This document shows positions 45,467 to 55,440 of a DNA stretch of 64,000 bases, piece after piece. This DNA is from Amblyomma americanum (taxonomy: Eukaryota; Arthropoda; Arachnida; Ixodida; Ixodidae). The stretch covers positions 46,931,772-46,995,771 of the forward strand of contig NC_135500.1 in the NCBI RefSeq assembly GCF_052857255.1, read 5' to 3'. A model generated the notes under the pieces. The model saw nothing but the letters and a program-made list of their open reading frames with translations. It searched no databases and was not told where the DNA came from. The position numbers and the translations under genes are program-made. Within the stretch, counting starts at the first letter, position 1; the number at the start of each line of letters is the position of its first letter.

Positions 45467-46992
45467 CAGTGGCTGGTTCCAAAGCACCAAGTAGCGCCCA
45501 GCGTGCAGTGGTCTGCCACATTGAAAAAATTTCGTTTTCCGCGGGCCAGGAACCGGAAAATAACAAAAAGAGGGAGAGGGGGTCAACATTTGTTTTTCTG
45601 TATAGTGTGTAACTTGCGATGTGTTAAATAGAAGAGACAGAGAAGATAATTAGCCTGATCAAGAAGAGATTTTATCTTGAATCGCAGGAATTAGCCTTCA
45701 GTTATAAGCATGCTGCTGGCTTGGTGCAATGCATTCTTGCTCTTAGGTTACAGACAAGCTTATATGTTGCCATCTTTTAAATATCGAACTATTTCGCAGC
45801 CCCTTCAAGTTCGATATATCCGGATTTGATTACAGTTTGTACTGGCGCGCTGCATCTTGGCCAAACAAGCACTATGCAGCAAGACATTGAACACGAAATC
45901 TGTCATGGACACTGTGTACGGGCAAGAACTTCATTCGTTCAAGAGCGTTCAACCGCCGTCAGTTCACCTCTCAGTTTTAAGCGGTAAAATGCATATCATA
46001 AGGCGCGTGTTGGTTGAGCCACGGAAAGTGCTGGGGAGATTTTTTTACCTGACACAGAAAATCTAGAGCTCCTTGAGGGAGAAAATTAACTGCTGAGCTG
46101 TCAGTTCAGAAGTGAGCTCGTTTTCTTGGATTTATGAAGGGTATATGTGATCACCTGAGCATTTTGAACGCAAAAATTCAGGGCAAACAAAAAGTGATAA
46201 CAAAAATAAGCGAGAATGTTCATGCATTTCAGGTCAACTTCAAACTCAGCATCAGCGCCAGATCAGAGCGAATAAGGTGCGCAACATTCCAGCTCTCAAG
46301 TCACTGTATCGCCCGTTGCCCAAGAACCATGCAATATTTTCGCATATTTGCTGCGCAATTAGAAATTCGGTTTCAAGAAATCCGCAGCCTCTGCAAACAA
46401 TTCCATATCATCTCTTTACCCTTTGTTGTGCCAGTCGACGATATTGAGCCCGAGCTCCAAATAGAGAGCTTATTGAACTTCAAGCAAGCAGCACATTACA
46501 AGGCAAGTTTGAAGATGTAGGTGTCCCGGAGTTTTACAATTTTTATAACTGTGCTGCACCAAACCACAAGAATCATTGCCATGTTCGGAAGCACATACTT
46601 GAGCGAGCACGTACTCTCTTTACAGACTGTAAACAAGTCTGCTCTGCATTCGAGATTAACAGACGACCACCTCAGCGCCACCATACGAATAATCATTGCA
46701 GATGATCTAACACCTGTCATTGCTTCCTTTGTAACTGCTATAAGCGTTTTCAAAAACCTCAAGCCAGCAGCATGCTTATAACTGAAGGCTAATTCCTGCG
46801 ATTCACGATAAAATCTCTTCATCAGGCTAATTATCTTCCCTGCCTCTTCTATTTAACACACCGCAAGTTACACACTATATAGAAAAAACATTGACCCCCT
46901 CTCCCTCTTTATGTTATTTTCCGGTTCGTGGCCCGCGGAAGACGAAATTTTCTCAATGTGACCCGTTGAAAAATATGAGTTCGATACCCCTG
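45467..46992 (+). mobile_element. hAT (Charlie/GTF2IRD2-like) relic with long inverted arms
   Basis: The right end, read inward, is CAGGGGTATCGAACTCAT, a typical hAT terminus (46992). About 190 bp of the right side (46775-46965) recurs inverted at 45510-45727. Between them, plus-strand transposase pieces are HLSILNAKIQGKQKVI (46150), FRIFAAQLEIRFQEI (46340), then the C-terminal RIIAMFGSTYLSEHVLSL and SRLTDDHLSATIRI (46570-46700), with a frameshift near 46515. Both N-terminal and catalytic regions are missing. Confidence 0.7.
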
Positions 46993-47149
46993 CTATACTG
47001 ATAGCTACACTGCTAGCGCTTTTTTTATTGTTCTATACTTTTCCTTGCGCCTGTGATTACGCGACAACCTGCATTCTTTCCAGTATGATGTATACATTCC
47101 TTACAGCATGATCTGTAAGACGCGTTCGCAGGCTTAGGCGTTCCAAAAA

Positions 47150-47700
47150 ACGTCATAATCATCATCAGCCTGACTACGCCCGCTGCAGGGCAAACGCCTC
47201 TCCCATGTTTCTCCACTTAACTCTGTCCTTTGCCTGCTATGCCCACCCTATGCCTGCAAGCTTCATAATCTCATCCGCCCACCTAACTTTCTGCCGCCCC
47301 CTGCTACGTTTGCCTTCTCTTGGAATCCACTCCGTTACCCTCAAGGACCAGCGGTTATCTTTCCTTCGCAATTCGTGCCCTGCCCAAGCCCACTTCTTCC
47401 TCTTGATTACGACTAGAATAGCATTAACGCGTGTTTGATCCCTCATCCGCTCTGCTCACTTGCGGTCTCTTAGCGTTGCAGCTGTCATTTTTCTTTCCAA
47501 AGCTCGCTGCGTTGTCCTTAACTTAAGCTGAGCCCTTTCCGTTAGCCTCCACAATTTTGTCCCGTAGGTGAGTACCGGCAAGATACAAGTGTTGTACACT
47601 TCTCTCTTGAGGGATATTGGTAAACTGCCTTTCATTATCTGAAAGAACCTGCCAAGTGCGCTCCACCCCATTCTTATTTTTCTAGTGTTTTCGCTCTCGT
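47150..47700 (-). pseudogene. RTE-like LINE C-terminal end
   Basis: Minus strand: FQIMKGSLPISLKREVYNTC, ILPVLTYGTKLWRLTE and TQRALERKMTAATLRDRK, then KKWAWAGHELRRKDNRWS and GRQKVRWADEIMKLAGIGWA. This is the region after RT in RTE elements. The 3' end carries GATGATGATTATG, the short repeat tail usual for RTE. 5' truncated. Confidence 0.8.
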
Positions 47701-47739
47701 TATGATCCTACAACCTTAGAAAGATATATCAAGGCCAAG

Positions 47740-50033
47740 AATTAACTTAATCTTAAAGTGCGATCAGCCCAAGATTTCTTTTTTCATGTTCGTCAACGTG
47801 ATCTGTTAAAAACTAGCCTCGGGAAATTTTGGTCTAGTGACACTTGATCCACTTCGTTTAAAACAGTAAATGGCGTCGCTAGCGACCCGGCAACAGTCTC
47901 ATATGCTTTAGATATGCTTTTTCAGTCCATATTTGGTTCCTCTAACAGCTTCATCCCGCCACTTACCGATGCAGTTCCTTCTGAAGCGATAAGTGCCATC
48001 GAGATAAGTAGATCTGGAATTACGCTTAACTTGGACACAAAGAAACGCACTAGTCAGGACGTATTCATAACGCGTTTCTGGTTCGCTGCTCAATGTGGTC
48101 ATCGAAATATCTATGTGTCATATAAAAAAAATTAACATTTGCGACAGTTCCCTCTTCAAGGATGTTACCCAAAGTGCTCCCTCTTCAGATATGTGGTGAT
48201 AAACAGCTTTTGTCGAACTACAGGCCGATATCACTGACATCATAATCATGCGAAATGCCGGAACGCATAATTCGTAAGCACATCGGGCTTTTCTCGGTGT
48301 CTAATCATTTACTGTTAAACATTCAGCACCGATTCAGTTCAGGAACACAGTTGGCTGAAGTCACACATATTTAACTTAGCCTTGGTCTTGGTAAACAGGT
48401 TGATGCCACATTTATTGACTTCTCGAAGTAATTCGACACCGTATTGCATTCTAAAGTTCTTGATAAGCTTAATACTATACTAAATAATTCTCAACTAGTA
48501 AACTGGATTTGCAGCTTCCTGTCCGATCACTTCTAATTCGCTTCTTACGCCTCTACTGGCTCTGCTTCAATTAATGTTACATCAGGGGTTCCGCAAGGCT
48601 CCGCCCTCAGGCCATTACTTTCTTTAATACATAAATGATGTCCTAACAACATTCTTTCTGAGGTTGGTCTTTACGCTGATGACTGCGCTTTATACGAAGT
48701 TATTAATTGCTCTAATTATCACTTTTGCCTACAAGAGTCGCTTCCTAGGTGTTGTAATTGTTGCAATACACGGCAGATGAGCATTAACTTAGATAAACTG
48801 TCCTGATTTCCTCGTCTAATAAAGAATCTCCTTCGATTTTTAGTTATTCATTCAAAAACCGTACCTTAAGCAGTGTGTGCGAGTATATATTGGTGTCATT
48901 TTCACACAGAACTTGTCTTGGACTAATTATATTGATTGCATCTGTAATAAAGCTGTTAAGAATTATGCTTTCTGCGGCGAACATTAACTAACCCACCAGT
49001 AGACAAGCTAATAATGTTTAAATCACTAATACATCAAGTTTCAGATTATGCTTCTGTAGTTAGGAATTCATGTGCACAATAACAGATTGGAGGCAGGTTT
49101 GGAGGCAGTCCAAAAAGAAGTTTTCAGTTTTATTTCCTGCCGTTATAACCGCTATTTCTTAGTATTTTAGGCACCTCCTTCCGAGCAACTAACAACGCTT
49201 TCTGCTGGTCGCCTCATGGGATCATCAGAACCCTTGCAATGCATAATCCATTCCGCAGCCGCGCTCTCGTCCAATCACTGCACTTTTGCTCCAGAAACAT
49301 CAACCAGAAGACATCATGAACTTCGCCTGACACCTTTCTACGCACGTACTAACACGCTCAAATTCAGTTTTTTAAGACGAAATCCTTTCTTTCCTCATCA
49401 GTGGGTGCAAGAACTGTCCGCAGGAAACGTGTAAAGAAGTGTCCACTACGCCTGATAATCAAACCAAGTGTCATCTAAGGTCATCAATAGTCATCAATAA
49501 CTGACATAATTAATCGTTATTTATGTCAGGTAATCACTATACTATAATTACACCAGATGTATTAATTGTATTAAACGACCAAAACTTATTAATGTTAATT
49601 AATATGTTCATAATTAATCAATTAAATTGGTTTCAAGGGAGGTCTAGAGAGATCAACAGGACGGCACAAAGGCTTTCTCCTTGATGCACGTAAGGTGACT
49701 TAAGTGCTCCCCTGAATTTTTTTTTTCACGTGCCATTGAATCTTGGAATGCATTACGTAGAAACATACGCTGCTTTGATTTTGAAAATTTTGTAACTGCC
49801 ATTGAAGGCACATAATCATCTGTGCTCTTGCCTCAATCCAAACGAAATCGTGTAATCCGCTCTTTTTGTTCCCTGCACATCATTAGTTGATTCATTTTGC
49901 AGATGATGTTTGTATTTTGTTTGTCTTTTTAGCAGATTACAATGTTGAACGCCGCACTGAATGTTTTCAGATATGTATAGTCTTACTCAGCCACTCCTGT
50001 CATTGCGCTGCTGTATATATAAATAAATAAATG
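47740..50033 (+). pseudogene. Decayed LINE (Jockey/CR1-like)
   Basis: Despite many stops, RT words follow in order: ISAIEISRSGI, NYRPISLTS, FIDFSK-FDTVLHSKVLDKL, TSGVPQGSALRPLL, LYADDCALYE, MSINLDKLS, SRAIESWNALRRN. The 3' end is TATAAATAAATAAATG (about 50020-50033). An AT-rich insert splits the C-terminal part. This is the most decayed of the long LINEs here. Confidence 0.75.
49375..49715. mobile_element. AT-rich insertion in the 47740 LINE
   Basis: Separates the C-terminal words ending near KFSFL from FFSRAIESWN. It contains TTAATTAATATG-type AT-rich sequence and T runs at both junctions. No coding sequence. Boundaries are approximate. Confidence 0.4.
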
Positions 50034-50058
50034 GTGTACAACCTTTCTCAAATTTTAC

Positions 50059-50262
50059 AGCCTAAGGCATTTGCTTCTGGGCCATGCTCTATGGCTTATT
50101 ATGAATCGGCAGTATTCTAAATTTCTTGGAGGTATACGACGAATTCTGAGCCTCACATTTCCTAAAGTTAGGACTTCTAGAAATGCTACGAAAACCTTGC
50201 CACGCGGCTTAGGAGCAAACCCCTTCGGCTCTTTACTTTTGACAAAGGCTGTGCCTTGTCAA
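50059..50262. repeat. Fold-back repeat F, copy 1
   Basis: The left arm, CAGCCTAAGGCATTTGCTTCTGGGCCATG (50059-50088, given here in pieces CAGCCTAAGGCATTTG and CTTCTGGGCCATG), is a diverged inverse of the right arm, GGCTTAGGAGCAAACCCC with TTACTTTTGACAAAGGCTG. Its second copy is at 51057-51270. Confidence 0.55.
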
Positions 50263-50389
50263 CCCTCCATATTTTTTTAATGCGCGTTTTGTTAGGTTTG
50301 CATCTTGCGTTTATTACGAATGTCAGCCTCACTAGTCCAATGTCCTCTCGTATGTGTAACGTGTAATAAAAAAAATTGATATTTTTGTA

Positions 50390-50600
50390 CAGTCGGGGAC
50401 AAAAGTCTCTGGACCACGTGTTCATTAAACCAAGCCGATAGCGCTACTATTAGGCGGCGGCTGGAAACCACACTTGCGGGGGTGAAAGAACAAAAATTTG
50501 GCTTTCACCTCAACAAGTGACGTCTCCAGTCGCCGGCTGATAACAGAGCTACAGACATCGTTTGAGGAACACGTGGTGCAGAGACTTTTGTCCCCGACTG
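50390..50600. mobile_element. Tc1/mariner-type MITE 2
   Basis: 211 bp with 34-bp inverted ends, 33 of 34 identical, beginning CAGTCGGGGACAAAAGTCTC. TA at 50388-50389 and 50601-50602. Non-coding. Unrelated in sequence to MITE 1 apart from the CAG start. Confidence 0.92.
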
Positions 50601-50602
50601 TA

Positions 50603-51056
50603 CGTTATAGTGCCGTGTTCCTCGCTCTGCGAAAGCAATGTGCCCAGCACGACCTCTTAGACGGATTAGATGCTATACCTCGCACGAGAGGTGCTGCATT
50701 ATTCAGCTGCTTCAAAGCGCATTCGGACTAAAAATGAAGAGCACCAAACGCGTCTTGAATTTTACGCGTCGCCGCCCTCAGGTCACGTCGAACGGCTCGC
50801 TGTAGCAAAAATCATGGCTGGATGCTGCCGTCGACGCGCGAGCGCTCCAATGGAGCGATGTAGGACGAGCGCATGCTTTCGCCGCGCGAGCCACACGTCG
50901 CAGTTTGACAAGTGGCCGCCCGATAGACGCTGGGAGAATGCCAGCGACGCCCTTCAAGTATGTCCCCGCTCAGTGCGGTGGGGACAGGGCCTACTAGACG
51001 GCAGAGCAAACGCGCACCTTGTGGCACCCACAGTGAGAGAATAACGGGCTGTCCAT
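50603..51056. other. Unassigned, CpG-moderate
   Basis: No recognised gene. It separates MITE 2 from the second fold-back repeat. Confidence 0.4.
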
Positions 51057-51270
51057 GTGCAGCATTCGTCAAAAGTACACAGCCCAAGAGGTTTGTTTCT
51101 AAGCCGTGCGGTGGGCTTTTGTAGCATCCGTTGAAGTCCTATACTTTGAGTGGGAAGGGAGGTTCCTTTCAGCTTCAGTAGATACGAAACGCTGGCGAAT
51201 GCATAGCAAGCCACACAGCACGGCCCAGAAGCAGGCCCCTTGGGCTCAGTACTTCTGACAAAAGCTGTAC
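51057..51270. repeat. Fold-back repeat F, copy 2
   Basis: The left arm includes GTCAAAAGTACACAGCCC and AAGCCGTGCGG. The right arm includes CACGGCCCAGAAGC and CTTGGGCTCAGTACTT. Arms are about 65 bp with a spacer of about 95 bp. Same organisation as copy 1. Confidence 0.6.
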
Positions 51271-51439
51271 GTAAGCTTCAGCGTGTCCCAGCCTGCTTAG
51301 TCCGGGGCCGCCTGGGTCGGGCCCCGCTGCATGACTGATCAAGGTGGACGTGGCTTCGCCCCGCTTGGCGTACCTTTGCCCGATGATGGCGCCCGCTTCC
51401 CATTTCCATATACAATGTGTGTTCTTTTTCCTTCTTGTA

Positions 51440-51555
51440 AAATGAGGTTTGGTTCTAGGGGTTCAACGTCCCCAAGCGACTCAGATGCCAACCGCCGCGT
51501 CTTTATAAGCAACAGCCGAACATCATAACCATTGAGCCACCACGGCGGCTTTTCT
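51440..51555 (+). mobile_element. Ruka-like SINE, shortened copy
   Basis: GGTTTGGTTCTAGGGGTTC, then CAACGTCCCCAAGCGACTCA, then a jump to CCGAACATCATAACCATTGA and CCACCACGGCGG. It keeps both ends of the 33811 family and lacks the middle. Confidence 0.65.
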
Positions 51556-52499
51556 GGGGAATAAGGATTCAGTTGATAGTTGCGCTACGTCCACTTGTCT
51601 CGTTTTTTTCGTACTCCTTCTGTCTACGCTCAGCGTATTCAAGGAACGAACTTTTGCCAATTCCAGCCTCTTAGAGAGTGCATGGAAGCCAGTTTAGCGT
51701 TTGTTCCTTCATGGTGTTTGGGAATGCATGTAACGCAACAAAGACAAGAGACGCAGATGGGCGGGACAAGCAATGCCAGCTTCATGGCCTCGTCTTTTTC
51801 TCATGCATACGAGCAGCATGACATATAATCGAACCGGCAGCAGAAATGCAGCAATCAACTAAAGCCGCGCAAAGCTTTGTTGAAATCATACAAGCCGCTC
51901 TGAATTCTTACAAATTATCGAATGATGCACCATGCGGCGCTTTGTAATGACACGTTGCATTTGCCGACCAGCTACGTAGATACTGCGCGTCATTCGTCTT
52001 TTAATAAATTCACACGGCTGGGCAAGCCAACGCATCGCTAGGATGAAACGAGCCATTGATAAGAGTGGATGCCTGCATGCATAATGGGCAAGGCTTTTCC
52101 AAACATCCGCTTTTTTCTTTATTTTTGCGCACTTTGATAACACAAAGAAGTGAGGCGGCTCTGCAAAGACTGCTGACGGGCCATCCCTACGACCCTGAAA
52201 AACGCGCATTGAAGTGTAATAAATGCTCTCAGTAGCAACATTGAAAACACGTGAAAAAGTTACTGTGCTTTAACAGCTCAGCAGGAGATCTTTTTAGAAA
52301 ACTTCTTTCAGCAGTTACAAGATTTAGCCTAATTTGCGAAACAAGGCTCTGATTTCCTTGCAAATTCCTGTTTAAAGGCCTGAAGTCTCTCGGTGACGTC
52401 ACATTTCACCGTCATACATTTTCAAAAGAAGGCCCGTCATTAAAACTCGGAATTAATACCGGTCTTCCTTTTACTTTTCTTTCCGGAGATCAATGTCTG
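51556..52499. other. Unassigned
   Basis: No recognised coding or repeat feature. Confidence 0.4.
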
Positions 52500-53060
52500 C
52501 GGCGGCGTTTTTGGCTCCACAGGTGGCATGCGCAAAATGACTGCGCGGCCAGGGACTCGAGAGCGAGACCTCCGCCCACGCCTGCGTAGCTGCACGCGCG
52601 CGGCGTCTGCCGGTCAGAAAGCGACCCCTCGGCATAGTACTACCACCAGCGTGGCCTCCCCGACTAATGGCCACTCACCTGCGTACGCGCCGTCAACAAA
52701 GCTGCTTTCGAAGGTCGCCCTAATGACCGGTCAGCCCTGCGCGGAAGGAAGGCCCCACCCCTCCCAGCGGCAGAAGAAAGAATGCGGGTTGCTTCCGCGA
52801 GGAGCCGCTGGCGTCGGCGCCCTCTCGCCACCGCGGCCGTGCGTGCCATGCCGAACGGGGCCCCGGCGTGGCACAGCTCGGTGCGACCTGCTAGGGCGAC
52901 GCAGCTGTTGACCTCGGATGCGCGGCGAACGGTGAGTCTGTGCTCTCCGCTCCTCTTCCTGGCGACGCCGCCGCCGCCCTCGGTCCGTCACGGCTCGTGT
53001 TCCCCGAGTGAACTGGATTTTTCTGACGTCATCCAGGTTCATGTCCGGTTAATTACTTTG
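52500..53060. promoter_or_regulatory. CpG-rich patch, candidate host promoter
   Basis: Dense CpG over about 550 bp, with a palindromic CRE-type TGACGTCA at 53024-53031 and a good donor-like ACG|GTGAGT at about 52930. This could be a promoter with first exon. No downstream exon or protein is recognised, so the direction is unknown. Confidence 0.25.
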
Positions 53061-54737
53061 CTTCGACCACGTTTCGTTTGTGATCTATTAGGGCTGCGAT
53101 TTGGACAAGTTCGTACTGATTGATGGTTCGGCAGTTTGGGAAGAGGCGACGGCACTAAGAACGTACTGTTAACAAAGCCGCGCTTTTGTGTGTTCGCGTC
53201 CTCCGCGCTGTTGAACTATGGGAACTGGGACGTATGTATTGCAGCAGAGTGTTCTCGCTTCTAACAAGAGCCGGATGCGATATATAACAAGAGTGGCAAT
53301 TTGAAACGGGTGTATTGTCTGAAAGGCACAATATATAGCGCCCACAGAATAACGTTTCAAAAGCAGCGGGACTACACTTAAGAGCACCCTGGGAATAGCA
53401 TCCTACTCTCAACTCGGTATGCAAGTGTCGCTTGCTGGCATCAACTCTTCTGAGCTTCCTTGTGCATCGACTTGTAAAGAATTTCCCTAGGTGCAACAGT
53501 GGATTTTCAATCGGGAGAAATGAGGTGTTGGACAGCATTCTACTGTCGTGCGTCGCAATGGTGCTGTGGCCAACGTATTGCACCGTTGTGCGTCCTCCAT
53601 GAAGGAGACCCCACAGGCTGTTCAAACGTCCTCTAGCGCCAGCCAGCCGCGTTGCCCCTTTCAAAGGGCAACTTGATGACACAGGAAATTTCAGTACACA
53701 CGGACTGTGTGCACGGCCAACAGGTATCAACTTTCGGCGCCTCTTCTTCCTGGTTTCGAATGACCCGACTCTCTGGGGCGCGCAAGACCGTCCCGCGGAA
53801 TACTCTCGGGCAAAAGCAAATATATGAGGCGACGACCAGCGGGCTTTTCGGCGAACTGCGCGCGCCTTGCCCCCGGAGCGGCAGCAGTGACGCGTGAGGA
53901 GGGGGAGTTTTCCTCGTCCCGCGGACGGCGCGGCCGCGAATTCGGTCACGGGGCCACGGAGCGCCGTGGCCCGCAATCCAGCCGAGTGACGCAACCGGCC
54001 GGACCCCGCGAGCAACGCGCCGACGGACCAGGCCGCCAGTAGCGCAGACAGCGGCGGCCACTTATCTGCGGCACGGATCGGACGAAGGCGGTATCGGGCC
54101 GCTGGTAGGCGGGCTCAGTGGGGTCGACGATTGCGCTCAGCTGGAAATTTAATCTCAGCGTGTGCGCTGCGGAGGGCGTCAGCATGGAGTAATGGCACTG
54201 CGACCACAGCTCCAGGCAGTGACGGTCTCCCCGAGAGTACACCTGGCCTGCTGAGCCGCACTGCGCTAGCCTTGTGAACGGAACCAAATGCCTTGTCCAC
54301 CGTTGGCAAGTACCGATCATCGCGCAGTATGTCTCCTGTCGTACTGTCCGCAGTCATTCGCAAACATGTCGATGTAACATCATCAGGCACTGCAGGCTTC
54401 CTTTCGAGTTTTATTGCGCCATCTGCAATCGACAAAAGTCTGCCGTTAACGCTTTTCTGTGCGCATGCGTAATGTGGGCTCCAGAATACTGGTGCTGACT
54501 GAGCAGCGTCGGGCCCACGATAGCGTTGCGTCGGTGTCCGTGGAAATATCTGAGGTCCAGCAGCGAACCAAGTGAGCGGTGGCGTTGCGCCGAGGCAGTG
54601 CGACTGTCGCGGAGCACCCCGCCTGCACTGTGTGACCGTAGGTGTTGACGCATCGTTCCGTTAGCTCTTGCGCGGATTAAAGTTCTCTGATTCAACACTG
54701 AGCGCCGCAGTTAGGAACAACGCTGACACCATCGTAG
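53061..54737. other. Unassigned, second CpG-rich patch at 53640-54080
   Basis: Long open frames (53155-54015 minus) are rich in R, S and A, as expected from chance in GC-rich DNA. No domain seen. Confidence 0.35.
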
Positions 54738-54749
54738 TGTCGCTGGTAC

Positions 54750-55428
54750 ATTGGCGAAAATAATGAAGCGCCGACCAAAAGGTGTTGTCAAGATGGAAGG
54801 ACGTTTCGACTTCCACACGGAAGTCTTGTTCACTGATGGAAAAATTTCGCACACAAAGCTTAAGTACGTTGTGCTAATCGTCGCAGGCATCTAGCGTACG
54901 AGGGCGGTAGATTGCCGATGTTACTGTTGAGCGTCTGATCTGTTGTCTGGATAAACAGACTCCAGATATTGGCGAGACATCCAGTTTTTCTCACGGCCGA
55001 TAATTGCCGCTTCTTCCCAAGCGATATCATGCTTCGTGTTTTCAACGTGTTCAGCCAGTGCGTTGGAACAAGCCTTCTTTTTCTTGACATCATTCTTGTG
55101 CTCATTCAGCCGTCTTTCAAAGTTTCCGCTTTCACCTATGTAGGAGTGATCGCAGTCTGAGCAGGGGATTTTATAAATTACTCCGGGAAACTTTTCCTTT
55201 TTTAGCTTGTCCTTTACGGACACCAACTCGTGACGAAGCTTGCACGCAGGCACGTGAGCTATATGCACATCGTAGGTGCGAAAAATGCGGGCCAATGACT
55301 CGCTCACGCCTGGCACATAGGGTATTGCAGCTCGGGCATGGCAAGGTAGGCGAACGGGCTGAGCTGGTCTCGTTGTCTGCTGTATTACAGCGTTCACGAA
55401 GTGCTGTGGGTAGCCACAATTGTTGAGC
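54750..55428 (-). pseudogene. Inverted partial copy of the Penelope-like element (GIY-YIG end)
   Basis: Encodes NNCGYPQHFVNAVIQQ to the end of the endonuclease domain: GVIYKIPCSDC, SYIGESGNFERRLNEHK, EEAAIIGREKNWMSRQYLE. A 2-bp deletion relative to the forward copy (TCTG for TCTCTG) shifts the last 30 or so residues. The 3' UTR follows to 54750. Confidence 0.85.
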
Positions 55429-55440
55429 CACAATTGTTGG
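55413..55440. repeat. Palindromic junction of the Penelope composite
   Basis: Two 14-bp direct copies of GCCACAATTGTTG[A/G] in tandem, each holding the palindrome ACAATTGT. The inverted and forward copies meet here. Confidence 0.85.

Noticed and set aside
53155..54015. 286-residue minus-strand open frame
   Set aside because: GC-rich DNA gives long chance frames; residue composition is R/S/A-rich with no domain.
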